This document shows, one piece after another, positions 1 to 8,435 of a stretch of DNA of 64,000 nt (positions are counted from its first letter, which is position 1; the number at the start of each line of letters is the position of its first letter). The stretch is from Pseudobdellovibrionaceae bacterium (GTDB lineage Bacteria; Bdellovibrionota; Bdellovibrionia; Bdellovibrionales; UBA1609). The stretch is taken from the NCBI GenBank assembly GCA_018663505.1, contig JABJQG010000010.1, forward strand, positions 1-64,000, read 5' to 3'. The notes under the pieces are model-generated. The model was not told the origin of the DNA. It made no database searches and saw only the letters and a list, made by a program, of their open reading frames with translations. Position numbers and translations under genes: made by a program.

Positions 1-3
1 AGG

Positions 4-66
4 CAATACAAACTTGGAATATTAGATGAAAGAAAGCAACGATTTATAGGTAAAATGATGTTATAG
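4..66 (+). pseudogene. C-terminal remnant of a possible transposase (runs off the window edge)
   Basis: An open frame enters from the left edge and stops at TAG, giving about 20 residues that end GKMML. Directly after the stop lie two imperfect 23-bp direct repeats, an arrangement common at insertion-sequence ends. The fragment is too short to assign to a family. The transposase reading is inferred from context and from the way the following structured repeat is cut off. Confidence 0.3.
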
Positions 67-112
67 TGTAACCCATGTTGTGACCAGAAAGTGTAACCTA
101 TGTCGTGACCAG
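65..112. repeat. Two tandem 23-bp repeats, probable insertion-sequence terminus
   Basis: The copies at 65-87 and 90-112 read AGTGTAACC-C/T-ATGT-T/C-GTGACCAG and differ at two positions. They are followed at 113-118 by TTACAC, the reverse complement of the GTGTAA core. Multiple short repeats of this kind are typical of transposase-binding ends. Homology to the structured element seen again near 20.6 kb begins at base 118, so the insertion junction is probably at 117/118. Confidence 0.45.
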
Positions 113-117
113 TTACA

Positions 118-277
118 CCCCTGAAGCCCGCAATTCTTCAACATCGTGTTGAAGAATCTATAGGTAATTAAAAGATTTCAGGTAACCATGGGTTTCTTTT
201 TTTTCAATAAATTCCCCCACACGACGTGGGGAATTGGCAGGCTCGGGCCGCCATAGGCCCGATCTCCCACGGATGGA
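118..277 (+). repeat. Structured repeat element, copy 1 (5' part missing)
   Basis: It shares blocks with the complete copy near 20.6 kb: CCCCTGAA-CCCGCAAT, then a hairpin with apical CATCGTG, a spacer of about 50 nt that is not conserved, a CCCCAC-ACGAC-GTGGGG hairpin (about 214-230), and a TCGGGCC-GCCATA-GGCCCGA hairpin (243-262). It ends in TCTCCCACGGATGGA. The CATCGTG hairpin (135-155) has stem TCTTCAA/TTGAAGA, entirely different from the other copy yet perfectly paired. The 5' closing strand and half of the first hairpin are absent, presumably replaced by the neighbouring IS end. Confidence 0.75.
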
Positions 278-358
278 AAGGCCCCAAGGGAGAATCAGTA
301 GCCCAAATCTACCACAGAAAAATCCATGAATTTTTATAGAAATAATTTCAACACATGC

Positions 359-1987
359 TTAAAACAAGTAAGCAATACCACCATAAAGCGTAGTGTGTTT
401 ATGGCTAGAACTTGTGGCCGCAGCTCGAGTACCTGTGCCTGAAAAGCTGGTAGAGTAGAGTTCCATATCCACAGACCCTATAGCTTGTAAATTAACCCCA
501 AGTCTTTTTCTTACATCAAAGCTAAATTGGTTTATGGAGTTTTTAGAACTAGATCCAGAGGTCCCTGGAGTTTCCACAAGTCTGGGGCTAAGAAAAAAAT
601 TGAGTAAGACGCCCACAGACCAAGAGCGATCCAAAGATACGGGGAAGGATCCAGCTAAGCCAAAATTTAATCCTGAGTAGCTTAAGGTAGTTAGTCCATC
701 TGTAACATCATCTACAAATAGTTTATAGGAGGAGAATCCAGATAATAATTCTACCTTGGGACCCCAAACATCAGCACCTAATCTAAAATTATAACCAAAC
801 TTTAAATCATAAGAAGCCAGGGACATATTTAAGCTCGCGGGACTGGTTCCTGATTTTGGATTTGAGGCAGAGATAATTCCCTGTTTTAAACCTGCATGCA
901 TGGAATACTTTGAGCTTAGCCAAAGTTCAGCATCTAGATCAATACTAGGATACACGGGGTTAGTGGCGCTAAGGTTGTCTGCAGATTGAGTGAGGTTGCT
1001 TTTAAAATTTCCCAAACCAAATTTTGCGGTGACCTTTCCAAAAGTCGGTGGTTTTTTCGGAACCCATGCATGGGCATTTTTTCCAAAGCTAATTTTTTGA
1101 TCAGCTCGATTAGATAAATCACTTTCAGTGGCTTTATTTAAGGTTAGGCTTTCATTTCCATAATCTATGTAATCTAAACCAGAAATTTTAGCATTTTTTT
1201 GAATGGCACCTTTTTCAATTTCAGTGACTATTATTCCAAAGCTAAGAGTTTTATCCACTTTTAAAATTTTAATTTTACCCAGCAGTTCTTTTTCAGTATT
1301 GATAATAAAGTTAAACTTAGGGTGACGGTTAATTTTTAATAATTGAATCACCGAGATAACTTTATTTTTTTCTACCCCATCCAGGGTGCCAATATTAATG
1401 GTCACTTTGTTATTTGTGCGGGATAGTACTAAGCCATTATAGGGTACTTTTTGAAATACCTTTGTGAGTAGTTCACCAGCTAAATTTTTGATTTGTTTAA
1501 TATCATATTTTTTCGAATTCCTAATTTCTGTAGAAGAAAAGAGCTTACCATCTTTTTTTAGAAATAAACTGACCTTCATATAAATGCCACGAGGACCTTT
1601 AGATATTTTTGTGGCGACAACTGCATCTGTATTTGTATTTGAACTAATTCGTTGTACTTGGTTAGGTGAGGATTCAAGTTCATCAGGGGAGTGTACGGGG
1701 CCAATAGAGTTTAATGGAATATATTCCCAGTGGTGATTGTCACTTACCCAATCTATAATACCCTGCTCTAATGGACGCGAATAAATTCCACCTAAATTAT
1801 CCATTATTGGAAGAACAGATACATTTTTTATTGTCACAAGTTGATCTGCTTTACTATGATAGAGAGTGGACTGAGAATTAGGTTGTGCATAGCTTAGGCT
1901 TGATAAGAAAATAAATAAAAAAATAGAAATGACTTTCTTACTGCGTGTTTTAAATAAGCTTAATGATAATCCATACAAAGCACTCAT
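359..1987 (-). CDS. Secreted protein with predicted C-terminal outer-membrane beta-barrel
   Basis: The 542-residue product starts with a long basic N-region and hydrophobic segment (KKVISIFLFIFLSSLSYAQ), a signal peptide probably cut near residue 35. Residues of about 50-280 form a soluble part containing a VTINIGTLDGVEKNKVISV stretch, seen in proteins with a periplasmic domain before a barrel. From about residue 310 alternating hydrophobic strands appear, and the protein ends in YLF with a terminal aromatic residue, as outer-membrane barrels usually do. No specific family is recognised. It stands alone between the repeat element and a convergent-side DedA gene. The barrel assignment is inferred from strand pattern and the C-terminal Phe. 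Confidence 0.75.
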   Translation of the reverse strand: MSALYGLSLSLFKTRSKKVISIFLFIFLSSLSYAQPNSQSTLYHSKADQLVTIKNVSVLPIMDNLGGIYSRPLEQGIIDWVSDNHHWEYIPLNSIGPVHSPDELESSPNQVQRISSNTNTDAVVATKISKGPRGIYMKVSLFLKKDGKLFSSTEIRNSKKYDIKQIKNLAGELLTKVFQKVPYNGLVLSRTNNKVTINIGTLDGVEKNKVISVIQLLKINRHPKFNFIINTEKELLGKIKILKVDKTLSFGIIVTEIEKGAIQKNAKISGLDYIDYGNESLTLNKATESDLSNRADQKISFGKNAHAWVPKKPPTFGKVTAKFGLGNFKSNLTQSADNLSATNPVYPSIDLDAELWLSSKYSMHAGLKQGIISASNPKSGTSPASLNMSLASYDLKFGYNFRLGADVWGPKVELLSGFSSYKLFVDDVTDGLTTLSYSGLNFGLAGSFPVSLDRSWSVGVLLNFFLSPRLVETPGTSGSSSKNSINQFSFDVRKRLGVNLQAIGSVDMELYSTSFSGTGTRAAATSSSHKHTTLYGGIAYLF

Positions 1988-2061
1988 ATGTATATTGTTT
2001 CGTGGACAGGATTTGAGGTCAAGAACCTACAATATATCTGTGGCTTTGGGTGGCCTAAATA

Positions 2062-2688
2062 CTAGGAATTTATTGCCTTATTATTTTTTTTATATTTATT
2101 AAATACGATGTAAATACCTATGAGTATCACAACCCCTACGACCAAGTATATCTGAGCTTGCTTGGCAAAATCCAATGCTTGGTCTAGGTTTTTACTAAAA
2201 AACCAACCACCATAAACCCATATAGGCACGCTAACTAGAGCGGCAAGGCCATCTAAGGTAAAAAATATTAAAGGCCTAACTCTCATTATTCCAGCAGTTA
2301 AATATATGGGGGCTCTTAAGCCGGGTAGAAACCTGGCGGTAAAGCAAATAAACTTTGAGTTTTCTTGAATACGAATTTTTGATTTTTCAATCCGATCTTC
2401 GGTCATAAATTTTCGTATTAAAGGCAATTCAAAAGCTTTGTGCCCCAGTCTTCGCCCTATGTAGAATAAAATAGTATCGCCTAACAAGACCCCAACGTAG
2501 CCAACAACATAGGCTCCGACAACGCTAATTTTGCCAAGGCCAGATAGTATACCAGCTGCAATTAATGTGATGTCCTCAGGTATGGGGACTCCAAGGCCGC
2601 AAGCAAGTAATACCCCTAGAATGGTGGTATAGGCCATTGGACCACTAAAGCCAGATAAATAGACAATTAACTGTTGTGATGCGCTCAT
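2062..2688 (-). CDS. DedA family (SNARE-associated) inner-membrane protein
   Basis: The 208-residue protein has four to five hydrophobic segments. It carries the family hallmark region near residues 27-45 (CGLGVPIPEDITLIAAG), a second conserved block GDTILFYIGRRLG around 70-82, and the basic FTARFLPGLRAPIY motif around 115-130. The length is normal for DedA proteins. Members support envelope integrity, and several act in undecaprenyl-phosphate or phosphatidylethanolamine flipping. The substrate here cannot be read from sequence. It is transcribed divergently from the downstream response regulator. Confidence 0.88.
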   Translation of the reverse strand: MSASQQLIVYLSGFSGPMAYTTILGVLLACGLGVPIPEDITLIAAGILSGLGKISVVGAYVVGYVGVLLGDTILFYIGRRLGHKAFELPLIRKFMTEDRIEKSKIRIQENSKFICFTARFLPGLRAPIYLTAGIMRVRPLIFFTLDGLAALVSVPIWVYGGWFFSKNLDQALDFAKQAQIYLVVGVVILIGIYIVFNKYKKNNKAINS

Positions 2689-2758
2689 AAATTTAATTTA
2701 CTTTATTCTTTAGTAGATGGCACCTAAGATTTTGTGATTCATTAAAATTTCAAACTTA

Positions 2759-2788
2759 CATCCACTGCTTTGTAAAACCCAGTGGATG
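2759..2788. promoter_or_regulatory. 9-bp inverted repeat between divergent genes
   Basis: CATCCACTG and CAGTGGATG are perfect complements separated by 12 nt. They lie in the 224-bp space between the divergent dedA-like and response-regulator genes. There is no T-tract after it on either strand, so an operator or leader hairpin is as likely as a terminator. Function is unknown. Confidence 0.35.
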
Positions 2789-2912
2789 AAAATAATTTGA
2801 GTTATGGGTAAACAGCCTTTCTTTAAAGCAATATTAATACCTAAGTCTTAGAGGTACAGGGGCTTTAGATAAACCCATAGGTTTTTGCAGGAAATAAAAT
2901 TATACTAACAAT

Positions 2913-3296
2913 ATGAGTGTTTCCATTGCCATAGTTGATGATGCTGCGTTTATTCACGAAGTATATATAAATCTTTTGAAGGGGACTGATATTAAGATTA
3001 TTGCTCAAGCCTACGATGGTTTGTCGGCGGTGAATATTATTAAAGAGAGTCACCCGGATGTTGTTTTAATGGATTTAGTAATGCCCCATTTAAATGGCAT
3101 CGATACGACCAAAAAAATTCTGCAAATGAATGAAAAAGTTAAAATTATTGCCTGCTCTACCTTGTCTCAGGAGCATATGATTATGAAGGCTTTAGAAGTG
3201 GGTTGTGTGGATTATATTACCAAGCCTTTTGAGAAAGAGGATTTAATAAATGCAATTCACAAGTGTATGCATAAACCACAGGAGAGTTTTCTATGA
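2913..3296 (+). CDS. Single-domain CheY-like response regulator
   Basis: The whole 127-residue protein is one receiver domain. Acidic pocket residues are D9 and D10 (IVDDA), the phospho-acceptor is D54 (VVLMDLVMP), the switch Ser is S82 (ACST) and the conserved Lys is K104 (ITKPF). There is no output domain, so it probably acts by protein-protein contact, as CheY does. The next gene overlaps it by 4 nt (ATGA), implying co-translation with a membrane protein that may be its partner. No histidine kinase is adjacent, so the upstream signal cannot be inferred. Confidence 0.92.
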   Translation: MSVSIAIVDDAAFIHEVYINLLKGTDIKIIAQAYDGLSAVNIIKESHPDVVLMDLVMPHLNGIDTTKKILQMNEKVKIIACSTLSQEHMIMKALEVGCVDYITKPFEKEDLINAIHKCMHKPQESFL

Positions 3297-3823
3297 TAGG
3301 TAATAGTTTTTTTATTATTCGAACTTTTATAATTACATTTATAGTGGTCATGGTTTTGCAGATACGCATTGGTGATAATACTTTAGAAGAACGTGCCGTT
3401 GTATATATGCAAACCTCTCAAGCAATGAAACCAGTTCATGAGGTAGTACATGGTGGAGTTCTGGCTATCAAGGGTGGTTTCAAAAATTTCATGGGATTGT
3501 TTCAATCTAAAACTTCAGAGTTTTTTGATAAGAACAACTTGCCAGGACACCGTACAATTGGTTTTCAGCTGCGACGGAGTCAAAAATATATATCAGAAAA
3601 AGTAAAAGATGCCAGGGATTCTGTGGAAAAGTCTGTGGGTGAAGAGATTAACCAATATAAAGATCAAAAAATAAATGAATTATCACAAAAAAGAAGTGAG
3701 CTCAGAAAAAAGCTCGCTGTTAAAAATCTAAATACTGTGGTCAATGATGGCCGGTCCAATGAAGATATAGATGAAGAAACATTACAAGAACTTCAAGACG
3801 AAGGCCTCGAAGTTCTTGATTAA
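3293..3823 (+). CDS. Membrane-anchored protein with coiled-coil C-terminus, unknown function
   Basis: The 176-residue product has one N-terminal hydrophobic segment (residues about 5-24, FFIIRTFIITFIVVMVLQ) and then a soluble region. Residues 100-145 are strongly charged and heptad-like (EKVKDARDSVEKSVGEEIN onward) and suggest a coiled coil. The tail is very acidic (DIDEETLQELQDEGLEVLD). It overlaps the response regulator by 4 nt and is probably co-translated with it. No known family is recognised. Confidence 0.7.
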   Translation: MIGNSFFIIRTFIITFIVVMVLQIRIGDNTLEERAVVYMQTSQAMKPVHEVVHGGVLAIKGGFKNFMGLFQSKTSEFFDKNNLPGHRTIGFQLRRSQKYISEKVKDARDSVEKSVGEEINQYKDQKINELSQKRSELRKKLAVKNLNTVVNDGRSNEDIDEETLQELQDEGLEVLD

Positions 3824-3841
3824 ATTAAGATATGAATATTA

Positions 3842-4114
3842 TTAACTAGCTTGGCCACCATCTTTCATTTCTGCTACTTTATACTTATCGAGATCTGCTG
3901 CTGAGTCATCATTTAAGCCAACATTTGAATGGTTAATATTATTGCATGGCTTGATAGATTGATTCATCGATGAGCTGTTATCGTGTTGATTCATTGGCGC
4001 GCCTATAGTGCTATAATTAAGTGATTCAGATGACTTGGGTTGAGTGGACATTGCATGTGCAGACATTCCTCCAAGAAATAAAGCGATCACTGCTATTGCT
4101 TTTAGGTTTTTCAT
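3842..4114 (-). CDS. Small secreted protein, unknown function
   Basis: The 90-residue product has a clear signal peptide (MKNLKAIAVIALFLGGMSAHA, cut after about residue 21). The mature part of about 69 residues is polar, rich in Asn, Ser, Met and Asp. A good Shine-Dalgarno (AAGGAGTAAG on the minus strand) precedes the start. It resembles in style the small secreted protein at 5.4-5.6 kb, with no convincing homology. Location is probably periplasmic. Confidence 0.65.
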   Translation of the reverse strand: MKNLKAIAVIALFLGGMSAHAMSTQPKSSESLNYSTIGAPMNQHDNSSSMNQSIKPCNNINHSNVGLNDDSAADLDKYKVAEMKDGGQAS

Positions 4115-4316
4115 TTCTTACTCCTTAGTGTTTTATTTTAATACATAACTTTTATAAACTTCTATACAGTTCTAGTAGCGAAGACCATGCCAAGCCTGAA
4201 AAAAATACACACCTATAAATCACACCTAATTTCAACAAGTTACAGATTTCAAGATTAAGCAAGTATGAGAATTTTTGCATAAAACGGCCCCCAACTGTCG
4301 AAATTATCTACAAATT

Positions 4317-4428
4317 AGGTGCCAGGCATCTTTTGCGGATGCGCCATGTCAACCGCTCTAACTACCTATAAATACGTGAATTTGTAGAAGAGTTGACGTG
4401 TTGCATCCGCAAAAGATGCCTGGCACCT
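4317..4428. repeat. Inverted pair of REP-like repeats (BIME-like unit)
   Basis: A 26-bp unit at 4317-4342 begins AGGTGCCAGG and contains stem GCATC-TTTTGCG-GATGC. It recurs in reverse complement at 4403-4428. The sequence between them is itself partly self-complementary (GTCAAC, CTAC versus GTAG, GTTGAC), so the whole unit can fold into one long cruciform or hairpin. Further copies lie at 36880, 41401, 42688 and 43976, near a RAYT transposase gene. The remaining bases of the 4115-4507 gap show nothing else recognisable. Confidence 0.85.
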
Positions 4429-4510
4429 TTTGGGTAATAAAATCGGGTAGTTAACCATTTTGTTAGGCTCAGCTACTCTTTGAATAGTTAGTTGTGATAG
4501 TCTTGTTGTG

Positions 4511-5356
4511 ATGGATAAGGCTGAGCTTGAAAATCTACTGAATTTTAAAGTATTGGAGTTTAAGAAAACCTATAAGCCTCCTTTTGCTTATATTTCTTTT
4601 AAATCTGATCGGAATAAGTGCTTTTTTATGAAGTATTCCAAAGAGCCTACCAATATGTTTATTTGTGAGAAGCATGGCTTGGATGAATTTGCTCAGGTTC
4701 GAGATTTAAAGATTCCAGAGGTCTTATTAGCAAATAATTACTGTATAGTGATGGATGCTATGAACTTATCCTATGAAACATTAGGTTTAGACCGTTTGGT
4801 GAAAAGTTTAAGATTACTTCACAATGTTCAAGATAAAGAATTTGGTTTTTATGAAGATAATTTCATCGGGCAAAGCACTCAGTCTAATACCAAGAGAACA
4901 AAAAACTGGGGTGAGTTTTTTTGGGTATCACGTTTGCTTTATAAATTTGATCAACTGAATGAAAAAGAAAGCCTAACTTCTGAGTTTAAATCTGAATTTC
5001 TTAAACTGGAAACAGTAATATATAGGGTATTGGGAGAAGTTAAGGCTGAGCCAAGATTAGTTCATGGGGATCTTTGGAGTGGTAATCTTTTGCCTTTAAA
5101 GGGTGGGGCGATTTCCTTTGTGGATCCCGCTGTTTATTATGGTCATTTTGAGGTGGACTTAGCTATGACTCAGTTATTTGGCGGAGTGGGGGATGTGTAT
5201 TCTTTTTATGTGGCTCACTATAGCTTAGATGCAGGATGGGAATTGCGCATGAAAATTTACAATTTATATCATCTATTAAATCATGCGGTGATTTTTTCTG
5301 GCAGTTACGTTCAACAAAGTCTTTATCAAATAAAACAAATATCTACGTTAGCTTAA
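4511..5356 (+). CDS. Fructosamine kinase / aminoglycoside-phosphotransferase-like kinase
   Basis: The roughly 281-residue protein has the kinase catalytic loop HGDLWSGN (residues 185-192) and a following metal-binding VDPAVYYGHFEVDLAM, both diagnostic of the fructosamine kinase (FN3K) family. The preceding FYEDNFIGQSTQSN block, which precedes a W-x-x-F-F segment, also fits. Such enzymes phosphorylate ketosamines or ribulosamines on glycated proteins and lead to their deglycation. A GTG at 4508 is directly followed by ATG 4511, which I prefer; neither has a strong Shine-Dalgarno. The 3' end overlaps the convergent next gene by 4 nt. Confidence 0.85.
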   Translation: MDKAELENLLNFKVLEFKKTYKPPFAYISFKSDRNKCFFMKYSKEPTNMFICEKHGLDEFAQVRDLKIPEVLLANNYCIVMDAMNLSYETLGLDRLVKSLRLLHNVQDKEFGFYEDNFIGQSTQSNTKRTKNWGEFFWVSRLLYKFDQLNEKESLTSEFKSEFLKLETVIYRVLGEVKAEPRLVHGDLWSGNLLPLKGGAISFVDPAVYYGHFEVDLAMTQLFGGVGDVYSFYVAHYSLDAGWELRMKIYNLYHLLNHAVIFSGSYVQQSLYQIKQISTLA

Positions 5357-5634
5357 TTAGTTTTTTCAGAGTCAGAATTAGGCACTGGAGCGAGCTCAAT
5401 ATCATTACCTGGATCACTGTTGGTATTATCAAATAAATCGGCTGTTGTTTGAGAGGGACACTGTGCAAAGTCACCGCAGTGTGAAGTTCCTGCAATTGTT
5501 TTATCAGGATTATAAGCATGTTTCATGTCATTGTCTTCATGTTTCATTGTATCGCTTGGAGCTGCTTCTGGAGCGTTCTGTGCAAATGTAGACTGTGCCG
5601 AGAACAATAAAATTATAAATAAATACTTCATCAT
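5353..5634 (-). CDS. Small secreted protein, unknown function
   Basis: The 93-residue product has a signal peptide (MMKYLFIILLFSAQSTFAQ, cleavage near residue 18). The acidic mature region of about 75 residues carries two MKH motifs and two cysteines spaced C-x5-C (SHCGDFAQCPSQ) that could form a disulphide. It lies directly downstream of the YD-repeat gene on the same strand with only a 12-bp gap. An accessory link to that protein is possible but unproven. Confidence 0.6.
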   Translation of the reverse strand: MMKYLFIILLFSAQSTFAQNAPEAAPSDTMKHEDNDMKHAYNPDKTIAGTSHCGDFAQCPSQTTADLFDNTNSDPGNDIELAPVPNSDSEKTN

Positions 5635-5646
5635 AAAGATCCCCTT

Positions 5647-6753
5647 TTAAAGAGTTAATTCTGCTGTAGCAGGTGAGATTAATTCTAGTAATACGTTAAA
5701 TACTGTAGCGACTTGGGTAGCTACTTGTGGGCCATCCTTGCTTTTCACATCTTTAATTTCTCCGTTTTTATTATACGAGATATTAATAGATCCTAGACCG
5801 GGACGAGCTATATAAGAAGGCTTTCCATATTTTTTGTCATACTTAAGATGGACAATTTTTTTTGATTGATCAGTGATCTTCTTTATTCTTCCTGTTCGGT
5901 CGTAGGATATATTAACAGTTTGCCCGCTTGAGTCTTTAGCGTATACCAGGTTACATTTTGGAGTTTTATATTTATATAAGGACTTAACTAATTTAAAGAG
6001 TTTCTTTTGTTTTTTGGCCTTTTTCTTTGTCTTTTTATCAATAAAATATTTTGTTTTCATCGCTGAAACTTTGTTACAAGTCTTGTCATAAGAGAATTCA
6101 AAATGCCTATAATTTTCCTTTTTGGTTTTCACAAAACCATTTTTGAAATAATTATATTTTGTTAGAAAACCATTTCTATTAATAAAAGTTGGTTTACCAA
6201 AAACTTCATGGTAAGTAATCTTAGTTTCATTTCCATTAATTTTCGAATTTACTTTATATAAAAATTTATTTTTACTGGCTTTTTTAAATTTATAAACAAA
6301 TTCATATTTACTGTTGTTTGTGACTTCTTTGCCGCATACTTTTTTAACAGTTGACCAATAGTGTCCAGCTTTATTCTTCTTATTTACCTTGTAGTCGTAA
6401 GTTTCCTTACATTTATCTCGATGTGTAAAACTAGTCACCCAATCACGTTTTTGATTGTAACTAAGAGCTTTAAATGTTTTGTCCGGAAAGTTAATTCGAG
6501 TTAAGTTGTGTAATCTATCATATTTATATGTGTATTTACTTCCCCATTGATTGATGTTTTCAACAAGGTTGTCACCATCAAATTTATACTTGGATATAAT
6601 TTTTTTGGGACCTGTAATATAATGGAGTCGATTTCTTTGAGGCCCTTTTTTATAATAATGAAAACTGAGTTTGCGACCATTGTTGTCTACAACAGATTTA
6701 ATTTTACTTTTGTTATAGTCAATCTTTAGATAATTACTATTGGAATCATACAT
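5647..6753 (-). CDS. C-terminal part of nonsense-split YD-repeat (RHS-like) protein
   Basis: These 368 residues contain YD/RHS-type beta repeats (for example YDRLHNLTRINFPD and ISYDRTGRIKKITDQ). They are in the same reading frame as the upstream half and separated from it by a single TAA plus 11 sense codons. Read through, the joint sequence is LANGT-stop-QKFNTKGQLIAMYD, exactly what a continuous repeat would look like. The start chosen by position is an internal Met, with no Shine-Dalgarno evident. It probably represents a recently broken gene. No toxin domain follows the repeats; the protein ends in a hydrophobic ATVFNVLLELISPATAEL stretch. Confidence 0.6.
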   Translation of the reverse strand: MYDSNSNYLKIDYNKSKIKSVVDNNGRKLSFHYYKKGPQRNRLHYITGPKKIISKYKFDGDNLVENINQWGSKYTYKYDRLHNLTRINFPDKTFKALSYNQKRDWVTSFTHRDKCKETYDYKVNKKNKAGHYWSTVKKVCGKEVTNNSKYEFVYKFKKASKNKFLYKVNSKINGNETKITYHEVFGKPTFINRNGFLTKYNYFKNGFVKTKKENYRHFEFSYDKTCNKVSAMKTKYFIDKKTKKKAKKQKKLFKLVKSLYKYKTPKCNLVYAKDSSGQTVNISYDRTGRIKKITDQSKKIVHLKYDKKYGKPSYIARPGLGSINISYNKNGEIKDVKSKDGPQVATQVATVFNVLLELISPATAELTL

Positions 6754-6786
6754 AGCAATTAGCTGGCCTTTTGTGTTAAATTTTTG

Positions 6787-7362
6787 TTATGTACCGTTTG
6801 CTAGAGTTCGTACATAAGCATTGCCCTTATATACTATCATGTCAGCTTCGCGACCATTAGCGCGATATATTCGACCTTCTTTAATGTCGCCAGACATTTT
6901 TAATCTTTTGGCTAAAGCAATACGCAATGGTTTTTTTGTAATGAGATCGTTTTTCAAACTAGCTAACTTTTTCTTAGACATTGAAGGATTTCTTTTTTTA
7001 ACTTCCTTTAAAATAGTTGCTATTGTCTTTTGTACTTTCTTTGGATTGTAGTTTTTAAGATTATAGTCAATTACCATTCCAGCGCCACATTCGGTAAGGC
7101 GAAGTTGATTTTCTGTTGTGACTTCAAGCAGGGTTTCATAGTCGGAGCACCATCCAAAACCAAATAACCCACTATAAATTGTACGACTGTTATACGTGCG
7201 TTGTATTCTCAGCTCATAACCAGACCCGGGAAGAATTATATCAGTCCATATATCAGAAAAATTAGCATTTTTCATATCGATAACAGAAAAGGCCTGTTGA
7301 GATAAGAGAATTGAAGTAAATAGAATAAAAAATTGAATGGATTTTACAACCCTGTAATACAT
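6787..7362 (-). CDS. N-terminal part of DUF6531/YD-repeat (RHS-like) protein, ends at in-frame stop
   Basis: The 191-residue fragment begins with a signal peptide (FILFTSILLSQQAFS). It then shows the DUF6531 entry sequence typical of RHS-type shells: a DIILPGSGYELRIQRTYNSR block and GLFGFGWCSDYETLLEV. It stops at TAA (6787-6789), after which the same frame continues as the YD-repeat half. The full protein would be about 571 residues and secreted. One base change would restore the frame, so this is either a fresh pseudogene, a suppressed stop or a sequencing error. Confidence 0.65.
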   Translation of the reverse strand: MYYRVVKSIQFFILFTSILLSQQAFSVIDMKNANFSDIWTDIILPGSGYELRIQRTYNSRTIYSGLFGFGWCSDYETLLEVTTENQLRLTECGAGMVIDYNLKNYNPKKVQKTIATILKEVKKRNPSMSKKKLASLKNDLITKKPLRIALAKRLKMSGDIKEGRIYRANGREADMIVYKGNAYVRTLANGT

Positions 7363-7556
7363 ATGACCGACTCCTTCAGTACACGATAATCTATACTTTA
7401 TTGTAACAAAATTACCTTTGAAAATCTTGAAGTACAGCAGATCTAGACAAAGGTGATTTAGGTGCTTGGGAGGTCAACCTCTACAGCGAATAAATTGACT
7501 TTAAGCTGTAAGGGGATTGGGTTTGATAAGGAAAAGTGTCCTGTGCATAATGTGCG

Positions 7557-8435
7557 CTAGACTTTTATAGTGATTACTTTTTTCATAGCCAGACCGCCAA
7601 TGAGTTGCAGCATAGCAATCATACCAAGAAAAATCCAGCCAATGAAGGAGTTAAACAAAGGAGCGATATAGTCAGGATCCATAATAGAAAAAAAGATGAG
7701 CAGAACAAAGGGTACCGAGGAAATAATAATTCCTTGCCACACGCTACCAGTAGTTAAAGCTTCAATTTTTTTAAGAATTTTTTGTCTCTCTCTAATAGTA
7801 AATGTGATGGTTTCAAAAGTTTCGGCCATATTGCCACCAGTTTCTTTTAAAATATTTATTGAAGTAACCAGCATTTGTACATCATCACGTTCAATACGTT
7901 GGGCAAACTCATTAAGGGCATCTTCCATAGACATACCCAGTTTTAATTTATTTAATATGAGATTAAGCTCCTGAGGGAAGGGACCCTTCATGTTTTCAGT
8001 CACGCGTTCCATAGACTGAGCAACAGTAAGTCCACTTTTAACACCATTACTTATGATGGTTAGCCCATCAACCATTTGATACACAACTTTATTTGATCGT
8101 GATTCCCATAAGCTTTTAAGAATAAATTTTGGAATGCTCCATCCAGCTAATGCCACTATAATGGAGAAAACTAAACCTAATACAAAATTAGGCCACAGCA
8201 GTAGAAACACAACTAGGCCAAGTCCTACACTAAGCAACCAAACCAAGGTTGTTACTTTTTTTGGGTCCGTTTCAATGAGCATTTTGTTCATGATGCCCAA
8301 AACCTCTTCTTCTGTACCAAAACTTTTCTTATGTATAAAGTTGAGTAATTTATCAATATTTAAATATGAAACCATAAAAATGCAAAAAGCAAAAATTGCA
8401 GCTACAAGTAAATCATTGGAAAAAATAAAACTCAT
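7557..8435 (-). CDS. tadB: Tad pilus inner-membrane platform protein TadB (GspF domain)
   Basis: The 292-residue protein has the GspF-type cytosolic domain in the middle (GLTIISNGVKSGLTVAQSMERV, residues about 125-147, and ILKETGGNMAETFETI near 195-210) flanked by pairs of membrane helices. It overlaps the ATPase gene by one base. TadB normally works with TadC in the platform that couples the TadA motor to pilin assembly. No tadC follows here, since the next 195 bp are empty. A divergent TadB/TadC-like pair lies about 30 kb away. Confidence 0.88.
   Translation of the reverse strand: MSFIFSNDLLVAAIFAFCIFMVSYLNIDKLLNFIHKKSFGTEEEVLGIMNKMLIETDPKKVTTLVWLLSVGLGLVVFLLLWPNFVLGLVFSIIVALAGWSIPKFILKSLWESRSNKVVYQMVDGLTIISNGVKSGLTVAQSMERVTENMKGPFPQELNLILNKLKLGMSMEDALNEFAQRIERDDVQMLVTSINILKETGGNMAETFETITFTIRERQKILKKIEALTTGSVWQGIIISSVPFVLLIFFSIMDPDYIAPLFNSFIGWIFLGMIAMLQLIGGLAMKKVITIKV

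Noticed and set aside
5647-7362. RHS toxin with polymorphic tip and immunity gene
   Set aside because: No toxin domain follows the YD repeats, and the adjacent small gene is a secreted protein without immunity features.
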